A DNA stretch of 64,000 nt from Engelhardtia mirabilis (GTDB lineage Bacteria; Planctomycetota; UBA1135; GCA-002686595): NCBI RefSeq assembly GCF_007748095.1, contig NZ_CP036287.1, forward strand, positions 4,712,001 to 4,776,000, read 5' to 3'. Positions 36,299-44,761 of this stretch are shown here, piece after piece (positions within the stretch are counted from its first letter, which is position 1; the number at the start of each line of letters is the position of its first letter). Both the position numbers and the translations under genes were made by a program. Below the pieces are notes generated by a model, which made no database searches, was not told where the DNA came from, and was given only the letters and a program-made list of their open reading frames with translations.

Positions 36299-37693
36299 AT
36301 GGGTGGTCGCAACGCTGATGGTCGCCCGAGGCTGTTCGGGACCGACGGGATCCGTGGCCGCGCCGGCGAGGGCTGGCTGCGCGAGGATCGTGCCGCGGTG
36401 CTCGGTCGGGCCGTGGCCGCGGTGCTGGGCGAGTCCCTACCCGGCACGCCGCGCGCGCTGATCGGCCACGACGGCCGGCGCTCCGGGCCCGGCCTCCTGG
36501 CGGCGATCGGCCACGGCATGGCCGAAGCGGGATTCCATGTGGACGGCGTCGGCCTGATCACGACTCCTGGGCTGGCGGTGCTGACCCGCGACGGCGACTA
36601 CGCCGTCGGCGTGATGATCAGCGCCTCCCACAATCCGGCCCACGACAACGGCATCAAGATCTTCGACGAACACGGGGGCAAGCTCGGCGACGACGTCGAG
36701 GACGCGATCCAGCGCTACGTCGAAGCCCACGGCGAGCCCGTGCGGGAACGACGGGGAGCGCGGCACGGCGAGGCCGTGCTCGAGTCGAAGTACGTCGAGT
36801 ACCTGCTGCGGATCGCGTCGGACCTGGACCTGAGTGGTCTGCGGATCGTCCTGGACTGCGCCAACGGCGGCGGCAGCCACGTGGCGCCGCGGACCCTCGA
36901 GGCCCTGGGCGCCGACCTGACCCTGATCGCCGCCGATCCGGACGGGGACAACATCAACCGCGACTGCGGATCGACCAAGCCCCAGGCCCTGCAGGCCGCG
37001 GTGATCGAGCTCGGCGCCGACCTGGGCGTGGCCCTGGACGGCGACGGCGACCGCTGCGTGCTGGTCGACGAGCGCGGTGAGCTGGTCGACGGCGACGCGA
37101 TGCTGACGCTGCTCGCCATCGACGCCAAGCAACGCCGCCTGCTCACGGGCGACGCGATCGTGGCGACCGTGATGAGCAACAAGGGACTGCACAAGGCCCT
37201 TTCTGAAGCGGGCGTCGGCGTGCACACCGTGGGCGTCGGCGACCGGCGCGTGGTCGAGGGTCTGCGCCAGCACGGCCTCAGCCTGGGCGGCGAGCAGTCC
37301 GGCCACGTCCTGTTCGAGGTCGATCAGGATCCCGGTGACCAGCGGCCCTCGGCCCTGATCGGCGACGGGACCCTGACGGCCCTGCGGGTGATGGCGGCCA
37401 TGCGTCGCGCCGGTACGTCCCTTTCGACCCTGGCCGGCACCTTCCGGGCCTTCCCCCAGGTGCTCGTCAACCAGGTGGTGGCCGACAAGCCGCCCTTCGA
37501 GGAGCTGCCAGGGGTCCTGGACGAGGTGCGCCGGATCGAGAGCGAGTTGGGCGACGAGGGCCGCGTTCTGCTGCGCTACTCGGGCACCGAGTCCCTCGCT
37601 CGGGTGATGGTCGAGGGCCCCGATGAGGCGCTGATCCTGTCCTACGCCGACGGCCTGGCCGCGATCATCGCCGCTCGAATCGCGGACCGATGA
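36299..37693 (+). CDS. glmM: Phosphoglucosamine mutase
   Basis: Converts glucosamine 6-phosphate to glucosamine 1-phosphate for UDP-GlcNAc, peptidoglycan and LPS (EC 5.4.2.10). 464 residues with the family marks: RLFGTDGIRGRAG at the start, the active-site serine loop GVMISASHNPAHDNGIKIF, the metal loop VALDGDGDRCVLVDE, sugar-binding GGEQSGHVLF and the phosphate-binding LLRYSGTESLARVMVEG. The ATG directly abuts the upstream stop. The tsaB gene overlaps its stop by 4 nt (ATGA). Confidence 0.97.
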   Translation: MGGRNADGRPRLFGTDGIRGRAGEGWLREDRAAVLGRAVAAVLGESLPGTPRALIGHDGRRSGPGLLAAIGHGMAEAGFHVDGVGLITTPGLAVLTRDGDYAVGVMISASHNPAHDNGIKIFDEHGGKLGDDVEDAIQRYVEAHGEPVRERRGARHGEAVLESKYVEYLLRIASDLDLSGLRIVLDCANGGGSHVAPRTLEALGADLTLIAADPDGDNINRDCGSTKPQALQAAVIELGADLGVALDGDGDRCVLVDERGELVDGDAMLTLLAIDAKQRRLLTGDAIVATVMSNKGLHKALSEAGVGVHTVGVGDRRVVEGLRQHGLSLGGEQSGHVLFEVDQDPGDQRPSALIGDGTLTALRVMAAMRRAGTSLSTLAGTFRAFPQVLVNQVVADKPPFEELPGVLDEVRRIESELGDEGRVLLRYSGTESLARVMVEGPDEALILSYADGLAAIIAARIADR

Positions 37694-38451
37694 GCGGCCC
37701 GAACTTTGGGCCCGATGCGGGCTCGTCCATGGGTCGCTCGAGCGACCCACAGGGCGGCGACCCCGAGCTACTGATCGCATTCGAGACGTCGACCCGCGCC
37801 CCCAGCGTGGCCGTCGCACGCAGGGGCGGTGAGATCCACACTGCTTCGCTCGAGGGCCAGCGCGCCCATGCGCGCGACCTCTTGCCGACCCTGGCGCGGC
37901 TGCTCGAGTCCATCGACGCAAAGGTGGGCGATGTCACCGCCATCGGCGTGGGCCTGGGCCCCGGGAGCTTCACCGGTCTGCGCGTGGGTCTCGCCACGGT
38001 GCTCGGTCTCGAGCGTGCCCTGGGAGTGCCCACGGTCGGCGTGGCGTCCATGGCCGCGGCGGTCTTCGACCACCTGGCACCCGGCGCCGTCGGCGGACAG
38101 CTACTCGATGCCCGCGGCGGTCGCGTCTACCTCGGTGCCTTCCGTCGTCAGGGTGACGGCTTGGCCACGGTGCAGGAGGTCTGCGCGCCGAAGCCGGCGG
38201 AGCTGCGGACGCTGCTCGCCGCCGAGCCCTGGTGCGCCACCGATCCGCGGCCGACGCTGTTCATCGACGACGACGCGCGGCGCGCCGCCGGCGACGCACT
38301 CGGGGACGGCGAGTCGGGGCCCCGCGTCGCCACAGGAATCGCGCCACGCGCCGAAGCCGTCCTGAGACTCGCCCGCGACGAACTCGTCCGCGGGACCGCC
38401 GCTCCTGCTGGCAGTCTGCGGCCGCTGTACTTGGCTCGATTCGGCGAATAG
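37690..38451 (+). CDS. tsaB: tRNA threonylcarbamoyladenosine biosynthesis protein TsaB
   Basis: An ASKHA-fold partner of TsaD in t6A37 modification of ANN-decoding tRNAs. 253 residues, with an N-terminal ~25-residue Gly/Ser-rich extension before the fold (LLIAFETSTRAPSVAVA). Other TsaB features: SLEGQRAHARDLLPTLARLLE, the conserved GVGLGPGSFTGLRVGLATVLGLERALGVP, and LLDARGGRVYLGAF. The ATG overlaps glmM as ATGA. This is the last gene of the ftsH-to-tsaB run, followed by a strong hairpin at 38649-38680. No tsaD, tsaE or tsaC lies in the window. Confidence 0.93.
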   Translation: MSGPNFGPDAGSSMGRSSDPQGGDPELLIAFETSTRAPSVAVARRGGEIHTASLEGQRAHARDLLPTLARLLESIDAKVGDVTAIGVGLGPGSFTGLRVGLATVLGLERALGVPTVGVASMAAAVFDHLAPGAVGGQLLDARGGRVYLGAFRRQGDGLATVQEVCAPKPAELRTLLAAEPWCATDPRPTLFIDDDARRAAGDALGDGESGPRVATGIAPRAEAVLRLARDELVRGTAAPAGSLRPLYLARFGE

Positions 38452-38648
38452 ACGCCCAGGACAGGCCCGGTAGCCCTCGGACGCTGCGGGTGGAGATCCG
38501 TCGAGCCGTCCTGCGCGCAGCCTCGAATTCGCTCCGAACTCGGCCCCGAGCGAAACGCTGCCCAATCGGATCGGGGCCACGACGGTTGTTGCGAACGAAG
38601 GCCGCTGCCTACGAAGATTGCCGCGAACGAAGACTGCTGCGAAAGAAG
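38452..38648. other. Intergenic stretch with degenerate GCGAACGAAG repeats
   Basis: No gene seen. About 38585-38650 contains several imperfect copies of a unit like GCGAACGAAG (with variants ACGAAG and GCGAAAGAAG) leading up to the terminator hairpin. The rest shows nothing recognisable. Confidence 0.45.
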
Positions 38649-38679
38649 AGAGCCCGCCACGCGATGCGCGGCGGGCTCT
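38649..38679. terminator. Bidirectional Rho-independent-type terminator hairpin
   Basis: A perfect 10-bp stem (AGAGCCCGCC at 38649-38658 with GGCGGGCTCT at 38670-38679) with an 11-nt loop is followed by ttgattc. It lies between the convergent ends of tsaB (plus) and the histone-fold gene (minus), so it can serve both. Confidence 0.7.
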
Positions 38680-38748
38680 TGATTCACTGGCAACGGACGA
38701 ACCCACTGAGGCTCGGACGTCTCCAGTCCACTCGCTCCGGAGCGCGCT

Positions 38749-38848
38749 CCCGAAGGTCCAGTACCCGAAGGTCCCGGCCCCGAGGGCACAGCCCCGAGGG
38801 CGCAGCGCCGAGGGCGCAGCCCCGAGGGCACAGCGCCGAAGGACGGCC
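38749..38848. repeat. Short tandem repeat array (14-15 bp unit)
   Basis: Two 15-bp units (38749-38763, 38764-38778) precede four 14-bp units of form SCCGAGGGCRCAGC (38779-38834) and a decayed seventh unit that runs up to the stop codon of the histone-fold gene. Unit changes are mainly c/g at position 1 and a/g at position 10. There are no spacers, so this is not a CRISPR array. A replication-slippage array or protein-free regulatory sequence are both possible. Confidence 0.8.
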
Positions 38849-39117
38849 TACAGGTCGTGCGGACGGAGGGTCTTGCGACCGTTGTCGACAGCGCGCTGCT
38901 CGGCACCCGCGATCAGGCCGCGAACGGCCGCGTCGAGGGCGGCGTAGAACTCGCCGGAGACGTTGATACCAGCGGCCGCCTTGGTGCGGCTCTTGCTGAT
39001 GATGAAGTCAGCGGCGGAGGCCTTCGTGCGGCGGCCGGCAGCCTTCTTGGTGGAGCGCTTGGCGCCGCGGGCCGGAGCCTTGCGGGCGACTTTTTTCTTG
39101 GCTTTCTTCTTGGCCAT
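38848..39117 (-). CDS. Small histone-fold protein with Lys/Arg-rich N-terminal tail
   Basis: 89 residues. Residues 1-34 form a basic, H1-like tail (KKKAKKKVARKAPARGAKRSTKK) rich in Lys, Arg and Ala. Residues ~36-89 resemble a minimal histone fold. A short helix leads to GINVSGEFYAALDAAVRGLIAGAEQR, a long alpha-2-like helix, then the characteristic RKT motif and a truncated third helix (NGRKTLRPHDL). This layout fits recently recognised bacterial histones, and the tail would bind DNA. The role is inferred to be nucleoid organisation. The ATG is at 39117 without a strong Shine-Dalgarno. It is a single gene ending in a tandem repeat array and convergent with tsaB. Confidence 0.75.
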   Translation of the reverse strand: MAKKKAKKKVARKAPARGAKRSTKKAAGRRTKASAADFIISKSRTKAAAGINVSGEFYAALDAAVRGLIAGAEQRAVDNGRKTLRPHDL

Positions 39118-39487
39118 GATCGATCTGATGATTTTCGCAGCGAGTTGCCCTCGAGGGCGATTCGGCCTGTCCCGTCGGCAAGCTCAATGAGGTTGCGTCC
39201 GGGGCGTGTCGTCCACGAGGGACGTTCACGAGGGTCGTCGGCGAGTCGGCGTCGAGGGGGGATGCTGCGAGTGGTGTCGGACGAGAGAAGTGATGAGGCT
39301 GCCCTCGAACCGTATGACGCGCCCAGAGAATGGGAGTCCGCACAGGCGATGTCAACGACGCTATTTGGCGGCTCCCCTCCGAATTCGCCCTTTCCCGCCC
39401 CGTCGTTCCGGTCGCGGTACCCGCGGCGCCCGCCCCTTTGACGATCGGCGCTGACTGCATGCCTGGTCGCCGACCAGGAGCTACCCT
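39118..39487. other. Divergent intergenic region between the histone-fold gene and alr
   Basis: 370 bp without a convincing gene. It must hold the promoter of the histone-fold gene on the minus strand and that of alr on the plus strand. A TACCCT hexamer lies at 39482-39487 but directly abuts the alr start, and AGGAG at 39476-39480 acts better as a Shine-Dalgarno, so I do not call it a promoter. Confidence 0.4.
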
Positions 39488-40744
39488 GTGGCGGTGAACG
39501 TCCCCCGCGTCTGGGCCGAGATCGACCTCGCGGCTCTCGAGCACAACCTGCGCGCGATCCGCGCGCGGATCGGACCCGCGGTGGAGCTGATCCTGGTGGT
39601 CAAGGCCGATGCCTATGGCCACGGCGCCGTCGCCATCGCGCGGCGAGCGGCGGCCCTGGGCGTGATCGCCTTCGGCGTGGGAACGGTCGAGGAGGCCCTC
39701 GAACTGGGCGCTGCGGGCATCCGCGGACGAATGATCGTCCTGGGGACGATCGTCGACGAGGAGGCCGAACCGGCCCTGCGGGGCGGGGTCGAGTTGGGTG
39801 TTCACTCCGCCGATCGCGTGCGAATGCTTTCGGCCCTGGCGGTGAAGCTGGGACTCACCGCACGGGTGCACCTCAACGTCGACACCGGCATGGGGCGCCT
39901 GGGCTCCGGGCCCGCGCGGGCCCTCGAGTTGCTCGAGGAGATCCACGCCAGCCCCGGCCTCGAGCTCGCCGGCAGCATGACCCACGTGGCCTCCTCGCGG
40001 GGCGCGGACGACCCCGGTACAGCGGCGCAACTGCGCTCCTTCGACCAGTACCTCGGGCCCGCGCGCGAACGCGGCCTCTTGCGCGGTTGGACCCACGTGG
40101 CCAACTCGGCCTGCATCTTCACCGGACTCGAACCGCGCTTCGACGCCGTGCGGCCCGGGATCGCCGCCCTGGGCATGCTTCCGGCGGAGATGGGCGTGAT
40201 TCCCGCCGGGGGCGGCCGCCTCGAGGCCCTGCGCCCGGTGCTCTCGCTGCGCAGCCAGGTGGTGTTCTTCAAGGACGTCGAACCGGGCACGCCGATCGGC
40301 TACGGCGGCACCTGGAGGGCCACGCGGCGCTCGCGCATCGCGACCCTGCCGGTGGGCTACAACGACGGTGTGCCGTGGCGACTGGGCAACCGCGGACGGG
40401 CCCTGATCCGCGGCTGCGAGGTGCCCATCGTCGGTCGCGTCTCGATGGACTACACCACCATCGACATCACCGACGCACCCGGCGCTGACGTCGGCGACGT
40501 GGTGACCCTGATCGGACGCGACGGCGAGCGCGAGCTCTCGGCCAGTTGCCTCGCCGACGAGGCCGGCACGATCCCCTACGAGATCACCTGCTCGATCGGT
40601 CGGCGGGTGCCGCGCATGATCGTGGAGGGCGACGCGCGTCCATTCGCGGGCCGTTCGGCCAGCAGCGCGGACCAGGATCCCTCCAACGCGGATCGGAGCG
40701 GCGCGGCCGCCGAATCGACAGTTGCACCGGGGGCGACGCCGTGA
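39488..40744 (+). CDS. alr: Alanine racemase
   Basis: A PLP enzyme making D-alanine for peptidoglycan (EC 5.1.1.1). 418 residues. The PLP lysine lies in LILVVKADAYGHGAVAIARRA. Other marks: HLNVDTGMGRLG, MTHVASS, GYGGTW with PVGYNDGVPWRLGNRG and the catalytic-tyrosine region, then IVGRVSMDYTTIDIT. The ~40-residue C-terminal tail is Ser/Ala-rich and unusual. GTG 39488 has AGGAG 7 nt upstream; GTG 39494 is an alternative. The following AsmA-like gene overlaps by 4 nt (GTGA), starting a six-gene coupled cluster. Confidence 0.95.
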   Translation: MAVNVPRVWAEIDLAALEHNLRAIRARIGPAVELILVVKADAYGHGAVAIARRAAALGVIAFGVGTVEEALELGAAGIRGRMIVLGTIVDEEAEPALRGGVELGVHSADRVRMLSALAVKLGLTARVHLNVDTGMGRLGSGPARALELLEEIHASPGLELAGSMTHVASSRGADDPGTAAQLRSFDQYLGPARERGLLRGWTHVANSACIFTGLEPRFDAVRPGIAALGMLPAEMGVIPAGGGRLEALRPVLSLRSQVVFFKDVEPGTPIGYGGTWRATRRSRIATLPVGYNDGVPWRLGNRGRALIRGCEVPIVGRVSMDYTTIDITDAPGADVGDVVTLIGRDGERELSASCLADEAGTIPYEITCSIGRRVPRMIVEGDARPFAGRSASSADQDPSNADRSGAAAESTVAPGATP

Positions 40745-43700
40745 GGCGAATCCTGCGCCTGCTCGAGATCGCCGTCTTCGTCGGCTGCGTCGTGTTGGTG
40801 GTTGGAACCCTGGCCCTGTTCCCGTTGGAGCGCAGCGGAGCCCTTCGCGACGCGCTCCAGGCGGAGCTCGATGCCGTGCTCGGCGAGGGCGCCCACATCG
40901 GCTCGGTGCGCTTCCACTGGAGCGATCCCGGCCTGCGGCTGCGCGATCTGACCATCGCCAGCATCCCGGACGAGAACGGCGGCGAGACGATCGAGTTGAT
41001 CCGCCTGGACGAGGTGCGCGTGCAGCTCGGACTCTTCCCCCCGCGGGTGCGGCGCGTGGCCGTGCTCGGCGGCGTCGTTGCGGCGGGGCCGGCCCTGGGC
41101 CAACGGGCCTTGGCCCTCGACGCGAGCATCGGCCGGAATGAGGCCGACGAGGATCCCGGAGCCGAGCGCGCCGCCTGGTTCGCCGAGGATCTGCCGCAGA
41201 TCCTGGTGCGCGACCTCGAGGTCCTGGTGGCCCTCGACCCGTCCGCGCCGGCCCGCCCCCTGGGCCGCGTCGAGCTGCGCGTCGAACCGACGGCCGGTGG
41301 CACGCCGAGCGTCGAGGGCAGCATCACGCCTCGCTTGGGACCTCCGGATTCGCCCGGCGCACCGGTGCGTTTCGTCGGGGGCGTCGACGACAGGGGCGAA
41401 CTCGTCATCTCGACCGCGGCCACAGCCGTGCCGATCGCGACCGCTGCACTCCCGGACCAACTGCGCGCCGGAGCCGAAGCCCTGGGCGCATGGATCGCCG
41501 CGGTGGACCTCGAGGGCAGCGCCCACTTCGAACCGGGGGCCCTGATCCCCGCCCGCACCGAGCTGCGCGCGCGCGCCTCGGGGCTGCGCGGCGAGGCCGT
41601 CGACTCCGGCCACCTGCCCGAGGGCGCGCAGGTCGATCTGCAAGCTCGGTTGTTGGCGCCGTCCGACGGCGAGTTGCTCTGGGCTCGGGACCTGGGCTGC
41701 CTGAGCGAGCTGCGCTGCGAGTGGCGCGGAGCGCAGATCCTGGTCCGCGGCGCCCTGGGCGCCGATGCCCCCCCGGGCATTGCCGCGATGCTCCAACTCG
41801 ACGCCGACCAACTTCCGATCGGACGCGGCGCCCAGACCCAGGCCCTCAGCTACCTGGAGTCGGCACCCTACGTGGCGGAGGAGATCGAGCGGGTCTTCGC
41901 AGCCCTCGACCCCCGCGGCACCCTCGACCTGCGCGCGGCAATGATCCTCGACCGGCGCAACGATCCGGATCTGCCGGTCGAGCCGCGCGTCGTGCTCGTG
42001 GCCGATCCCGCCGGCGACGCGCAGCTCGCCTACCGCGGCTTCGAGGACCAGATGGGCGCGCGCCACGGCTTCCCGATCCGCGCCAGCGAGATCCACGGCC
42101 GGGCGATCCACCTGCACGATCCGCTGCGCTCGCCCAACGACGTGACGGCTCTGATCGGGCTCCGAGCCAACCATCCCAGCGGCACGGTGACCGCCGACCT
42201 CGGCATCGTCGGGTCGACGCCCGACACGGGGCCTTGGCCTCGGGTTCTGTTGGACCTGCGCGTGCCGCGGATCGACGTGCCGACCGACATGGTCAGGGGC
42301 GTCGAAGGGCTGGGGCTCGAGTTCGACCTGACCGAGGTCTTCGCTCCCCGCGCCGGCACCGCCATCGGGCGCTTGCAGTTGGACCAGCCCCACGAGCGGG
42401 TGCCGCCGGTGATGGCCATCGACCTGGAGGTCCAGGGCGCCGCCGCCACCTGGGACGTCTTCCCCGCTCCCCTGGACCAGGTCGACGGCAGCCTGCACCT
42501 GCGTTGGAGCGGCGAGACCGTGGTCGCCCAGGGGACCGAGGAGGACGAGCGGCCCTTGAGTCGCCGAGCCTTCGGCCTGGGCTTCGCCTTCGAGGCGCGC
42601 GCCGCCGATGGCTCGTCGATCGACATCGCCGGCGCACTGCGGGATCCCGAGCTGGCCCAGCTCGAGTCGCCCCTGCGCTACCCGCCGGGTCAGTTCGCCA
42701 TGCTGCGGACTGCCGCGGTCAGCCTGCGCGGTGTGATGGCGGGCGGACCGGTGGTCGACGTCGCGCGTCAGAAGTTCCCGGAGCTGGCCGAACTCCTGGA
42801 CCAGGTCGTCGCCGAGGGCGCCGCGACGGTGCACCTGAGTCATGGGATCGTCGATCGGTCCGGACCTGCGCGGACCTCGATCGAGGTCCTGCCCGACGGG
42901 CTGCGCGCGGCTCCACAGGGACTGCTGATCGACGAGCTCGAGGGTTGGGTCCGGGTCGTGGCCGAGAATCCACCGCCCGCCGCCGTGGCCGTCGCCAGCG
43001 GCGATTCGATCGAGGGCGAGACGGCGGCCGCGGACGCGGCGCCGCGTCCCATGGTCTACGCCGGCTTGGACGCGCAGCTGATCGCTGTGGGACCTGCGGC
43101 CGAAGCCCTGGCGAGTGCGGTGCCGATCGCACTGGACCTGCGCCCCGCCGCGGCGGGCCTGCACGCCGCGGGCCTGGAGCTCGACGATCGCACTCTGTTG
43201 GATCAACTCGCGCGGTCGGGCGGCGCCGCTGTGGCCGAAGCGCTCCTCGCCGCGCGGGCCCGAGGTCCCGTCGACGTCAACGCCGCCGTGCGCTTGGGCG
43301 TCGAGGGCGAGACCTTCGGCGACCCCCGCGCGGCCCTGCACCTGCGCGACGACCGCTTCACGATCGGCGGCCTCGAGGCCAAGACCCTGCGCGGGACCCT
43401 GCGCACGGACGGCTCGCGGGTCGACGCACCGTGGATCCGGGGCGAGGTCGGCGGCGTCGCGATCGAGCTGCGCGACGGCCTGGCCGGAACCGCGGCCGAC
43501 CTCGTGCGCAGTGACCCGGGCGCGGCGGAGCTGTTGCGCTACGCGGACCCCGAGGGCCTGGCCGAGTACGCCTTCGGCGGCAACCTCAGCTTCGACGACG
43601 CCGAGCTGTCGCCGCGCATCCTGGCCGACTACGGGTGGGGCGAGCCCGTCACCGACCCGGTCCTGCGCGCTCCCTGGGAGCGGTCGATCGCCCCTCCCGC

Positions 43701-44688
43701 GTGGCAGCTGCGACTGGACGCCGAACGCGCCCGGTTCGTCGCGGCCCTGCCCCGGGACCGCGAACCGTCGGTGGCCGTCGCCGGTCGCTTCGTGCCCCAC
43801 GACGTGCGCGTGGGCGTCGGGCTGCCCCTCACGATCTCGAGCGCCGAGCTGGTCGTGCCCCACGCGGTGATCGAAGGCGGGCGCATGCGCGCCCTGGCCG
43901 AACTCAGCGAGGCCTACGGCCGCCTGGGAAGCTGGTCCCTGGCAGGGCTCTCATCGACCGTCAGCTACGTGGAGGGGCGCCTGACCCTCGACGGCTTGCA
44001 GGGTGGCTTCGCCGGCGGCCTCGTGGGCTCTCCCGACGCCCTCGCGCCCGAGGCCCTGCCCGGCGGTCGGGCCTTCTCGATCGAGCTCGGCGAACCCCAC
44101 CGCTTCGACCTGGCCCTGGGCTTCACCGAGCTCGACGTGCGTCAACTGCTCGAGAGCGCCCTCGCCGGCGGTGGTGCGGACCGCGGCAAGCTGCGCGGCT
44201 ACCTGCGCCTGACCGGCGACCCGGGCGACCCCATGGGCCTGGAGGGCAACGGCTTCGTCGCCCTCGAGGACGCGCGCCTGTGGTCGATCCCCGTGGTCCG
44301 GGAGGTCTTCTCGCAGCTCGGCTTCGAGAACACCGGGACCTTCGACTGGATGCGCACGCGCCTGGCCCTGCGCGACGGGGAGCTGCGGATGACCGACGCC
44401 GTGGCCCACAGCCCGCTGCTCAAGTTGGTCGGCGAGGGCACTCTCGGCCTGGATGGTCGCCTCGAACACGAATTCGACATCAACTACAGCCTGTTCGACG
44501 GCCTGGGGGTGATCGCGCGGGTCTTCTATTGGTTCCAAAGCCGCGTGGTGCGCCTGAAGGTGCGCGGCGAGATGACCCGCCCGCGGGTGATCGTGACCAA
44601 CCCGATCATCGACCTCTTCGGGCTCTCCGCCCGCCAGCCCCCGCGGCTGCCCTTCCCGTCGATGGCGGACGTCCCCGAGCGGTTCTGA
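40741..44688 (+). CDS. AsmA/YhdP-like giant envelope protein
   Basis: A 1315-residue protein with one N-terminal TM (LLEIAVFVGCVVLVVGTLALF) and a very long beta-rich periplasmic part. It fits the AsmA-like family of bridge proteins that move phospholipid between membranes. Support: an N-terminal AsmA-type start (GAHIGSVRFHWSDPGLRLRDLTI) and a C-terminal AsmA_2-type end (FDWMRTRLALRDGELRMTDAVAHSPLLKLVGEGTLGLDGRLEHEFDINY, then VRLKVRGEMTRPRVIVTNP). It starts at GTG 40741, overlapping alr as GTGA. Sequence is too divergent to pick TamB, YhdP or YdbH orthology. The match is to architecture and C-terminal motif. Confidence 0.75.
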   Translation: MRRILRLLEIAVFVGCVVLVVGTLALFPLERSGALRDALQAELDAVLGEGAHIGSVRFHWSDPGLRLRDLTIASIPDENGGETIELIRLDEVRVQLGLFPPRVRRVAVLGGVVAAGPALGQRALALDASIGRNEADEDPGAERAAWFAEDLPQILVRDLEVLVALDPSAPARPLGRVELRVEPTAGGTPSVEGSITPRLGPPDSPGAPVRFVGGVDDRGELVISTAATAVPIATAALPDQLRAGAEALGAWIAAVDLEGSAHFEPGALIPARTELRARASGLRGEAVDSGHLPEGAQVDLQARLLAPSDGELLWARDLGCLSELRCEWRGAQILVRGALGADAPPGIAAMLQLDADQLPIGRGAQTQALSYLESAPYVAEEIERVFAALDPRGTLDLRAAMILDRRNDPDLPVEPRVVLVADPAGDAQLAYRGFEDQMGARHGFPIRASEIHGRAIHLHDPLRSPNDVTALIGLRANHPSGTVTADLGIVGSTPDTGPWPRVLLDLRVPRIDVPTDMVRGVEGLGLEFDLTEVFAPRAGTAIGRLQLDQPHERVPPVMAIDLEVQGAAATWDVFPAPLDQVDGSLHLRWSGETVVAQGTEEDERPLSRRAFGLGFAFEARAADGSSIDIAGALRDPELAQLESPLRYPPGQFAMLRTAAVSLRGVMAGGPVVDVARQKFPELAELLDQVVAEGAATVHLSHGIVDRSGPARTSIEVLPDGLRAAPQGLLIDELEGWVRVVAENPPPAAVAVASGDSIEGETAAADAAPRPMVYAGLDAQLIAVGPAAEALASAVPIALDLRPAAAGLHAAGLELDDRTLLDQLARSGGAAVAEALLAARARGPVDVNAAVRLGVEGETFGDPRAALHLRDDRFTIGGLEAKTLRGTLRTDGSRVDAPWIRGEVGGVAIELRDGLAGTAADLVRSDPGAAELLRYADPEGLAEYAFGGNLSFDDAELSPRILADYGWGEPVTDPVLRAPWERSIAPPAWQLRLDAERARFVAALPRDREPSVAVAGRFVPHDVRVGVGLPLTISSAELVVPHAVIEGGRMRALAELSEAYGRLGSWSLAGLSSTVSYVEGRLTLDGLQGGFAGGLVGSPDALAPEALPGGRAFSIELGEPHRFDLALGFTELDVRQLLESALAGGGADRGKLRGYLRLTGDPGDPMGLEGNGFVALEDARLWSIPVVREVFSQLGFENTGTFDWMRTRLALRDGELRMTDAVAHSPLLKLVGEGTLGLDGRLEHEFDINYSLFDGLGVIARVFYWFQSRVVRLKVRGEMTRPRVIVTNPIIDLFGLSARQPPRLPFPSMADVPERF

Positions 44689-44732
44689 CGCCGTCGCCGG
44701 TCTCGGAGCGGCGGTGCGCCGGGGCAGCCCGT

Positions 44733-44738
44733 TAGACT
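44733..44738 (+). promoter_or_regulatory. -10 hexamer (TAGACT) upstream of the mannose-1-phosphate guanylyltransferase gene
   Basis: TAGACT in cgttagactgc ends 23 nt before the ATG at 44762, in the 73-nt gap after the AsmA-like gene. An internal promoter for the second half of the cluster is likely. No clear -35 was found. Confidence 0.45.
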
Positions 44739-44761
44739 GCGGCGCCCTGGCCACGCTCCCC

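Noticed and set aside
38749..38848. CRISPR array candidate
   Set aside because: The units are contiguous without spacers and only 14-15 bp long, and there are no cas genes in the window.
39482..39487. TACCCT as -10 promoter of alr
   Set aside because: It directly abuts the GTG start, and AGGAG just upstream at 39476-39480 is a good Shine-Dalgarno, so transcription must start further upstream.
40576..43863. 1095-codon open frame on the minus strand opposite the AsmA-like gene
   Set aside because: Antisense shadow of the AsmA-like gene; no family features, Shine-Dalgarno or promoter.
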